NCBI GenBank assembly: GCA_937893675.1
Contig: CALBGI010000025.1
Coordinates: 1 to 11,303, forward strand
DNA length: 11,303 nucleotides
Direction: 5' to 3'
Source of the DNA: an uncultured Blautia sp.
GTDB lineage: Bacteria > Bacillota > Clostridia > Lachnospirales > Lachnospiraceae
In this document: positions 7,228-11,303 of the stretch, one piece after another
How positions within the stretch are numbered: position 1 is the first letter of the stretch
How the letters are laid out: every line of letters starts with the position of its first letter
The notes under the pieces: generated by a model
Told to the model about the DNA's origin: nothing
The model's input: only the letters and a program-made list of their open reading frames with translations
The model's database searches: none
Program-made: the position numbers and the translations under genes

Positions 7228-8295
7228 CTAAGCGGCCTCCATAATCGAGGCTCTAACACTGAACCGTCTGGATTCGGATACTGTAACAAACTGTTCGTAA
7301 ATATCCGGATGCTCCAGTTTCAACCGAAGCAGGTTATCCTTGTCGATGATGGACTTGCGAACAGGGGTATAGGTAACCGTATAGTTCACTCCCTCCTGCT
7401 CACAGACTGCAGTACAGCTGGTACCCATTTCCGCAATCAACAGCGCCTTCAGACGCTGAATATCCTTGTCGATTTCTTTGGAGTACACCTCTGCATTTTT
7501 CTTTTCATCCAGAAGCCGCAAATACTGCATGAGTTTTGCAGTCATATCCAGGTCGAGTGCAACGGCCGGGGCATTTTTATCTGCCGGGCCAAAGTGTTTG
7601 CGTGCGCTCTCAATAATCAAGGCCCCACTTTCTGTATAGGGCGGCGGCACATGGCGCTGCACATGGTTTTCCCAGAAATACTGCTCCAAAAAGACCATCT
7701 CAGCCTCATACTCGAAATCACGCTTGACCTCCCGGATAATAACTTCCTCCTCGTTGTTACCATACAGGCAGCAAAAGAAACATCGGTCAAGATCCGTTAC
7801 TGCCATATAATGACGCCCCTGAGATTCATAGTAGACTGGAACAGTCTCCTTCCCATTCATCCACCAGTTATCTCTGGCATTATAGTTTGTGGTCTTGATC
7901 TCAAGGATCGCTGTGGTGCCATCCGGCAGTTCCACAAAGTAGTCCACATCAGCCAGCATCCAAGGATACTGTGGGTGCTGGAACATCTTTTTGATTTGGT
8001 AGACCCGATATCCGGTTTTCCGCTCGAATATCTTTGCTACCAGTGGCTCCAGCAAATGCCCCATTTCCATGGCAACCCAGTTGCCCTCATCATCTTCCAC
8101 TGACGCTATGTTCAGTTTGTCGTAGTACAGATCCCTGGCTGTCCGGAATGGAGAAGTGCCAAAGATTGCTGATACATCGCTGCCGCCGATTCCACGGCGC
8201 CGGTAATCCAGCCAGTCTTCTTCTGAAAGATCTGCCGTTTCTACCAGCACCAGCGGTTCATGCCGCTTTTGTTCAGCACTATTGCTGCCAGACAT
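7228..8295 (-). CDS. YqaJ-family recombinase/exonuclease (lambda-exonuclease-like)
   Basis: A 355-residue PD-(D/E)XK nuclease of the YqaJ/RecE/lambda-exonuclease group, expected to resect double-stranded DNA 5' to 3' and leave 3' single strands for annealing. The start is the ATG at 8293-8295 after a GGGGG box; earlier in-frame ATG lacks a site. Motifs from the N-terminus: RRRGIGGSDVSAIFG (32-46), the conserved glutamate in MGHLLEP (E83), ADVDYF with D116, LEIKTT with E132 and K134, and ESQGRHYMAV with Q159. These are the catalytic residues expected of an active enzyme. The C-terminal third (about 245-355) is an extra helical and strand region common to phage YqaJ proteins. It begins the operon's large genes and pairs functionally with the putative SSAP two genes downstream, as in Red/RecET systems. 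Confidence 0.9.
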   Translation of the reverse strand: MSGSNSAEQKRHEPLVLVETADLSEEDWLDYRRRGIGGSDVSAIFGTSPFRTARDLYYDKLNIASVEDDEGNWVAMEMGHLLEPLVAKIFERKTGYRVYQIKKMFQHPQYPWMLADVDYFVELPDGTTAILEIKTTNYNARDNWWMNGKETVPVYYESQGRHYMAVTDLDRCFFCCLYGNNEEEVIIREVKRDFEYEAEMVFLEQYFWENHVQRHVPPPYTESGALIIESARKHFGPADKNAPAVALDLDMTAKLMQYLRLLDEKKNAEVYSKEIDKDIQRLKALLIAEMGTSCTAVCEQEGVNYTVTYTPVRKSIIDKDNLLRLKLEHPDIYEQFVTVSESRRFSVRASIMEAA

Positions 8296-8296
8296 A

Positions 8297-8467
8297 TCAA
8301 ATCCCCCTTCGTGATCTTCGGGGCAAAATAACTGCCCTCGCCATTGGTGCAACATTTTGGGGCCGGAGCGAAGATACTGCCTGTCTCTTCATCTTCCAGT
8401 CCGTGGAGTGTGCCGGCTTGACCCGCCGACCATTCTGCTTTCTTTTCTGCTTCACATTCATGTACAT
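8297..8467 (-). CDS. Possible 56-aa basic small protein, coupled to the exonuclease gene
   Basis: An ATG at 8465-8467, preceded by AAAGG, opens a 56-codon frame that ends in a TGA at 8297-8299, one base before the exonuclease ATG. The product has 16 Lys/Arg residues (starts MYMNVKQKRKQNGRR) and no motif I recognise. Exact abutment (TGATATG) suggests translational coupling, which supports it. Against it: a second frame over the same bases (open from about 8506 to 8227) reads as a plausible acidic peptide but has no normal start codon, so this may instead be leader or a remnant. Confidence 0.38.
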   Translation of the reverse strand: MYMNVKQKRKQNGRRVKPAHSTDWKMKRQAVSSLRPQNVAPMARAVILPRRSRRGI

Positions 8468-8524
8468 GACCTGCCTTTCTCAGTTTTGATTTATCCTTAA
8501 AGCCCTTTCAGGCTTACAGGCAAT

Positions 8525-8595
8525 AAAAAAGCGAGAATGACAGACGGCATAAAGCCTGGCGTCCATAGTTGCCTATGAACCGATGTCATTCTCGC
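8525..8595 (-). terminator. Second leader terminator: branched hairpin with U-tract
   Basis: A perfect 12-bp inverted repeat (GCGAGAATGACA at 8531-8542, TGTCATTCTCGC at 8584-8595) is followed in the leftward transcript by six U residues (8525-8530). Inside the loop are two more hairpins: CATAG/CTATG (8564-8568 and 8573-8577) with a GCAA (GNRA-type) tetraloop in the leftward RNA, and a GAC...GTC stem at 8543-8563. It has the form of an intrinsic terminator placed between the operon promoter and its first gene. Confidence 0.68.
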
Positions 8596-8614
8596 AATGG
8601 TGGGTAAATCCCGT

Positions 8615-8644
8615 AAAATAAAAAAGCCAGCAATATACCGGCCT
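8615..8644 (-). terminator. First leader terminator-like hairpin
   Basis: In the leftward transcript AGGCCGG (8638-8644) pairs with CTGGCUU (8624-8630) around a 7-nt loop, with two G-U pairs, and is followed by a U-rich run (six U at 8620-8625, then AUUUU). It precedes the stronger hairpin at 8531-8595 by about 20 nt, so the leader carries two terminator-like structures in series. The stem is short, so efficiency may be low. Confidence 0.45.
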
Positions 8645-8691
8645 GAAAAGGCGCAGTGATACTACTGACACAAGTACAAAATTAACAGCGT

Positions 8692-8756
8692 GTGCAATGC
8701 AGTCATTACTCCGCAACACAAGCCCTAAAGCCTGTGTACCCTGACGGGCAACGCAC
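8692..8756 (-). ncRNA. Folded 5' leader domain of the operon transcript (three-way junction candidate)
   Basis: Within about 15-80 nt of the predicted transcription start, GUGCGUUGC (8748-8756) can pair with GCAUUGCAC (8692-8700) with one mismatch. The segment enclosed contains a CCC/GGG hairpin with a 4-nt loop (8739-8748) and an 8-bp hairpin ACACAGGC/GCUUGUGU (8716-8737). The tandem terminators follow directly. This organisation resembles a riboswitch or an antiterminator region, but I recognise no known class. A GTG at 8756 also opens a 16-codon frame ending TAATGA, without a ribosome-binding site. Confidence 0.4.
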
Positions 8757-8775
8757 AAAAATCAATTACATTGCA

Positions 8776-8804
8776 ATTCTAACACAATATATAGTGCTTG
8801 TCAA
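8776..8804 (-). promoter_or_regulatory. Promoter of the leftward DNA-processing operon
   Basis: Reading leftwards, TTGACA (8799-8804) and TAGAAT (8776-8781) are separated by exactly 17 bp, a near-consensus sigma-A promoter in an AT-rich stretch. Transcription should start near 8769 and run through the folded leader and the two hairpins before reaching the exonuclease gene, leaving an untranslated leader of about 300-470 nt. It lies 10 bp beyond the stop codon of the degraded gene at 8815-9091. Confidence 0.78.
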
Positions 8805-8814
8805 TTCAAACATT

Positions 8815-9091
8815 CTATATATTGATTTTTGGATTTTCTTTAAATTTTCTTTCCTCTTTGCAGAAGTTCTTTCTTCCCCGCCTATTTATAGGATGTATCG
8901 GATCATTTGGTAATACCGGATGATCCCTACGCTCTTTTAGTACCTTGACAAGTTCATAACCTCTATGGGGAGTTATACAGGAATTCTGGACAGTGTGCGA
9001 TGACCACAGAAGCGCGCCCATAATCGAAGTGTTGCACAGCAGCAGCCTGAAATACACGGCAGAACCGTTCTGGCGTAGGAAATGGCCCCAT
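8815..9091 (-). pseudogene. Frameshifted small gene of about 91 codons (unknown function)
   Basis: From an ATG at 9089-9091 one frame reads 42 protein-like codons (contains PTPERFCRVFQ and HFDYGRASVVIAHCPEFLY) and stops at TAG 8963-8965. Skipping one base there continues in the next frame for 49 codons (RGYELVKVLKERRDHP...NDPIHPINRRGRKNF) to TAG 8815-8817. The two halves together read as one hydrophilic protein of about 91 residues. The only good ribosome-binding site, AGGAGG at 9116-9121, is too far (24 nt) from that ATG but is correctly spaced from an ATA in the other frame, suggesting start-codon loss as well. It is probably a decayed gene; a programmed +1 shift or sequencing error is possible. 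I do not recognise the family. Confidence 0.42.
8900..8926. repeat. Dyad-symmetric sequence (GGATCAT...ATGATCC)
   Basis: The arms GGATCAT (8900-8906) and ATGATCC (8920-8926) enclose a second inner dyad GGT/ACC (8909-8911 and 8915-8917). In a rightward RNA it would fold as a 12-bp stem with two G-U pairs and a 3-nt loop. It could be an operator or a hairpin. It also lies inside the degraded reading frame, so chance cannot be excluded. The octamer GGATCATT recurs at 9178-9185, just before the xis ribosome-binding site. Confidence 0.35.
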
Positions 9092-9133
9092 TAGAGTTCT
9101 TTTGTTATTTCAATACCTCCTGACCTCAAGACC

Positions 9134-9157
9134 GTTTTCATTGTTTTTGTTGAAAAC
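9134..9157. promoter_or_regulatory. Inverted repeat upstream of xis
   Basis: GTTTTCA (9134-9140) and TGAAAAC (9151-9157) form a perfect 7-bp inverted repeat with a 10-bp T-rich centre, about 55 bp upstream of the xis start. It is placed where an operator or excisionase/integrase-binding site could act. No convincing consensus promoter for xis-int is visible; TTGTTT-N18-TACAAA (9141-9170) is the best weak candidate. Confidence 0.3.
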
Positions 9158-9209
9158 CTTCTTCTACAAATCGTAAGGGATCATTGTAATCGAAAAAAGG
9201 AGGACGATT

Positions 9210-9410
9210 ATGGAGAAAAGAAAACCGAATGACCTACCGCCGGAGCAGTGCTTGGCTGTTGATACCGATACCCTTTGCAAACTGTTGTGCTGTGGAAGGC
9301 ACACTGCAGTACAGATTGGGGATCTTGCCAATGCACGCATTACCATGAACACCCGTGTCCTATGGAGTGTCCAGCGTATCAAAGAATATCTTTATGATAT
9401 TTCCGGCTAA
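9210..9410 (+). CDS. xis: Excisionase-like small DNA-binding protein
   Basis: A 66-residue protein matching the size of Tn916-type excisionases (about 67 aa). The ATG at 9210 has AGGAGG 6 nt upstream. Residues about 16-43 form a helix-turn-helix of the excisionase/MerR-like type (DTLCKLLCCGRHTAVQIGDL), followed by the ARI...RVLWSV wing and the terminal IKEYLYDI helix typical of these proteins. It lies 52 bp upstream of int in the same direction, the usual xis-int order. Its expected job is to bend the element end and steer the integrase towards excision. It might also repress its own promoter. Four cysteines (14, 23, 27, 28) are present in the helix region, with no clear metal-site evidence. 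Confidence 0.85.
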   Translation: MEKRKPNDLPPEQCLAVDTDTLCKLLCCGRHTAVQIGDLANARITMNTRVLWSVQRIKEYLYDISG

Positions 9411-9462
9411 ATAACCATGCCAGTAAGGCGCACTACACTTTTATAATCAGGAGGTACCAGTA

Positions 9463-10695
9463 ATGGCAAAAGTGAGAAAAGACAACAAAGGACGAAATCT
9501 TCGGCCCGGAGAAACACAACGGGCAGATGGCAGCTATATGTATGTCTACAAATTAGGCACTAAAAAGAAATATCTCTACGACTCCGATCTCGCAAGTCTT
9601 CGTGTCAAAGAAAAGCAGATCAACAAAGATAAGGATGATGGCATCCGTACTCAGGAAGCCATGAAGCTTACCCTGAATGATATGTTCAAGGTCTACATGA
9701 ATAACAACATCAAACTGAAGCCCTCTACCAGAGCAAATTATCTTTACCTGTGGGACTTCTATGTGAAAGAAGAGCCTTTCGCTAACATGCCTCTTCCACA
9801 AATCCACAGAAGTGATATTCTCGCGTTTTATACCAAACTGCTGAAACACGGCTTTGCTATCAACTCACTGGAGAGCATCAACACCATTGTTCACCCTACG
9901 CTTGAAATGGCCGTGGACGACGATTACATCCGCAAAAATCCCAGCAAGGGCATTTACCGCAAGCTCAAAACGGATGGCAGCGCTCCAAAGCCTAAACGGC
10001 GGATCGCACTCACTAAAACGCAACAGCAGAATTTCCTGCGTTTTATTGCCAAGTCCCCTACATACAGCCATTGGCTCCCCATCATGACTGTGCTCCTTGG
10101 AACAGGAATGCGTGTAGCAGAATGTACCGGCATTACCAAAAGCGATATTAACTTGAGCGAAAACACAATCTCGGTCAACCACAACTTAATCTACCGGGTC
10201 ATTGATGGAAAAGCCGGATTTCACATTACCACTCCCAAAACTGAGAGCGGTACACGAATTATCCCTATCCTCTATCCAGAGGTGGCCGAGCAGCTTCGCC
10301 TCCAAATTGAAACCATCGACGCATTGTATCCAGACGATCAACTGGTGTTAGGAGGAGTTCACGGTTTTGTTTTCCGCAACAGAACCGGCTCATTCATGAG
10401 CGCCCACAATATCAATCGGGCGATTGAGAGAATCAGCGTAACTTACAACATGGAGGAAATGGATCAGGCTGAACTGGAAGACCGTGAACCGGATCTGCTC
10501 CCTCATTTTAGTGTTCACAACTTGCGGCACACCTTCTGTACCCGGCTCTGCGAAAGCACCAACGATGTTAAATTCATTCAGCAAGTCATGGGGCATGCCG
10601 ATTTCTCTACTACAATGGACATCTACACCCATATCACACAAGAGAATATGCAGGAGAAGGCAAAAAACATTAGTGTGAACATGAAGCTGATGTAA
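9463..10695 (+). CDS. int: Tn916-type tyrosine integrase/recombinase
   Basis: A 410-residue site-specific recombinase that integrates and excises the element. The ATG at 9463 has AGGAGG 8 nt upstream. Residues about 1-60 (RKDNKGRNLRPGETQRADG...YMYVYKLGTKKKYLY) resemble the arm-DNA-binding domain of Tn916 integrase. Residues about 68-165 are the SAM-like core-binding domain. The catalytic domain (about 180-400) has the full set: R217 in GTGMRVAE, K259 in TPKTESG, H352 and R355 in HNLRHTF, H378 in MGHADF and the nucleophile Y388 in DIYTH. Nothing is missing, so it should be active. It ends about 130 bp from the metG stop codon and points towards the element's edge, as expected for an element-end integrase. 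Confidence 0.96.
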   Translation: MAKVRKDNKGRNLRPGETQRADGSYMYVYKLGTKKKYLYDSDLASLRVKEKQINKDKDDGIRTQEAMKLTLNDMFKVYMNNNIKLKPSTRANYLYLWDFYVKEEPFANMPLPQIHRSDILAFYTKLLKHGFAINSLESINTIVHPTLEMAVDDDYIRKNPSKGIYRKLKTDGSAPKPKRRIALTKTQQQNFLRFIAKSPTYSHWLPIMTVLLGTGMRVAECTGITKSDINLSENTISVNHNLIYRVIDGKAGFHITTPKTESGTRIIPILYPEVAEQLRLQIETIDALYPDDQLVLGGVHGFVFRNRTGSFMSAHNINRAIERISVTYNMEEMDQAELEDREPDLLPHFSVHNLRHTFCTRLCESTNDVKFIQQVMGHADFSTTMDIYTHITQENMQEKAKNISVNMKLM

Positions 10696-10698
10696 AAA

Positions 10699-10737
10699 GA
10701 AAGGCGAATCTGCATTTTATAAGCAGATCCGCCTTTC
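10699..10737. terminator. Shared terminator between converging int and metG
   Basis: A 15-bp stem with one mismatch (10699-10713 with 10723-10737; arms GAAAGGCGAATCTGC and GCAGATCCGCCTTTC) has a 9-nt loop. It begins four bases after the int stop codon. Rightwards the trailing sequence is only weakly T-rich. Leftwards, for transcripts arriving from metG, the stem is followed by five U residues. It therefore most likely serves both genes. Confidence 0.75.
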
Positions 10738-10771
10738 ATATTGCTTCATCCGGTTTCGTAGGGTCTCACGC

Positions 10772-10814
10772 AAAAGTTGTAGAAAAGTTGTAGTAACGCG
10801 ATTTTTTGTAGTAA
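10772..10814. repeat. Direct repeats at the element edge, candidate integrase arm sites/att region
   Basis: AAAAGTTGTAG occurs twice in exact tandem (10772-10782, 10783-10793). TTGTAGTAA occurs at 10788-10796 and again at 10806-10814. Tn916 integrase binds its ends through arm repeats containing, as I recall, AGTAGTAAAT; GTAGTAAAT at 10808-10816 matches the core of that. The adjacent TTTTTT-GTAGT-AAA also looks like a Tn916-style T-rich/A-rich junction. These are probably the arm or core sites of the right attachment region. The exact crossover point cannot be fixed without the other end. Confidence 0.5.
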
Positions 10815-10823
10815 ATGACCTCT

Positions 10824-11303
10824 TTAGTACAGCTTTGCTCCTGCCGGAATACTGTCATCCAGCATCAAAAGATTTAAGCCTTCCCGTCCGTCATACTCGT
10901 ACACTGCGGAAATCAACATACCCTCGGAATCAATACCCATCATCTTTCTCGGCGGCAGGTTTGTGATTGCCACACAGGTCTTCCCAACCAGCTCTTCCGG
11001 CTCGTAATACTCGTGAATACCGCTTAAAATGGTGCGTTTCCGGTCTGTTCCGTCATTCAGTGTGAATTTCAGGAGCTTCTTGGACTTCGGCACTGCCTCA
11101 CAGGCTTCGATCTTAACCACTCTGAAATCAGACTTGCTGAATGTTTCAAAGTCTACATCATCTGCAAACAAAGGCTCGATTTTCACCTTGGAAAGATCAA
11201 TCTGTACGCTTGGCGCGGACACGGTTGCATCCTCTGCAGAACCATTTACCGCTGCTTTTTCGGCTTTGTTTTCAGCCCGCTTTGGTTCCAGGGTCTTCAT
11301 TGT
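10824..11303 (-). CDS. metG: Methionyl-tRNA synthetase, C-terminal part (truncated by the window edge)
   Basis: The last 159 residues of MetRS, which charges tRNA-Met in the cytoplasm. Residues before about 60 of the visible part are a charged Ala/Lys/Glu linker. The rest is the Trbp111/EMAP-type tRNA-binding OB fold: FETFSKSDFRVVKIEACEAV, LLKFTLNDG, RTILSGI, the GK.CVAITNLPPRKMMGIDSEGM segment and the terminal DDSIPAGAKLY. The frame continues through the right edge, so the Met at 11298-11300 is internal and not the start. It is a chromosomal housekeeping gene flanking the element, in opposite orientation to int. The C-terminal domain looks complete, so insertion has not broken it. Confidence 0.94.
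   Translation of the reverse strand, partial: TMKTLEPKRAENKAEKAAVNGSAEDATVSAPSVQIDLSKVKIEPLFADDVDFETFSKSDFRVVKIEACEAVPKSKKLLKFTLNDGTDRKRTILSGIHEYYEPEELVGKTCVAITNLPPRKMMGIDSEGMLISAVYEYDGREGLNLLMLDDSIPAGAKLY

Larger units (their letters stand above)
1..10820. mobile_element. Integrase-proximal end of a putative ICE/genomic island next to metG
   Basis: A Tn916-type tyrosine integrase and small excisionase sit at the right end, directly beside the chromosomal metG 3' end. A long leftward operon follows, encoding exonuclease, helicase, probable annealing protein, primase and PcfK-like protein. This gene set is typical of the DNA-processing region of Firmicute ICEs. The right limit is only approximate: it should lie between the integrase arm-type repeats (10772-10814) and the metG stop codon, or just inside metG. 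The left end is outside the window. No relaxase, coupling protein or type IV secretion gene is visible here, so conjugation is inferred from context; a non-conjugative island or an integrating phage-like element remains possible. Confidence 0.75.

Noticed and set aside
7309..8103. 264-codon plus-strand frame
   Set aside because: Antisense to the YqaJ exonuclease, whose catalytic motifs are all in the minus-strand frame.
8573..8758. 61-codon minus-strand frame with a TTG start
   Set aside because: It lies across the operon leader and both hairpins, has no ribosome-binding site, and the leader structure explains the region better.
1..11303. tRNA, rRNA, CRISPR array, insertion sequence or antibiotic resistance gene
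   Set aside because: I looked for these and saw no tRNA-like fold, no regularly spaced repeats, no transposase and no resistance protein among the readable frames.

Overview
This window looks like the integrase-proximal end of an integrative and conjugative element (ICE) or closely related genomic island in a gut-type Firmicute, most likely Lachnospiraceae or another Clostridia. The evidence is a Tn916-type tyrosine integrase with a small excisionase, a long ICE-style DNA-processing operon (exonuclease, RecD2-type helicase, primase, PcfK-like protein), consistent AGGAGG-type Shine-Dalgarno sites, moderate GC content, and a chromosomal metG 3' end at the right edge. The other end of the element lies outside the window, so a conjugation machinery is inferred from context and not seen.

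Right edge (about 10699-11303): the 3' part of metG (methionyl-tRNA synthetase, C-terminal tRNA-binding domain) is read leftwards and stops about 130 bp from the end of int. Between them lie a hairpin terminator shared by the two converging genes and a set of direct repeats (TTGTAG/GTAGTAA) that resemble integrase arm-binding sites. The element boundary should be here.

Recombination control (about 9089-10695): xis and int are read rightwards, each with a good ribosome-binding site. Facing the other way is a decayed or frameshifted small gene of about 91 codons (8815-9091).

Operon leader (about 8296-8804): a near-consensus promoter (TTGACA-N17-TAGAAT, minus strand) drives everything to its left. 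Its transcript starts with a leader of roughly 300 nt or more: a compact folded domain, then two successive intrinsic-terminator-like hairpins with U-tracts, then a possible 56-codon basic ORF abutting the first large gene. This looks like attenuation or antitermination control of the whole module, and it is the most interesting unexplained structure in the window.

Operon (8295 to 1, all minus strand, gaps mostly 1-70 bp): YqaJ-family exonuclease; RecD2-like helicase; a protein I infer to be a single-strand annealing protein with an ExoX-type C-terminal domain; a CHC2 zinc-finger/Toprim primase with a YodL-like C-terminal domain and a strong internal ribosome-binding site; an 82-aa unknown; a PcfK-like protein with a candidate sliding-clamp-binding peptide; a DUF7666-like protein; and the start of another gene. 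Exonuclease plus annealing protein would form a Red/RecET-like recombination pair, and helicase plus primase would support replication of the excised or transferred element.
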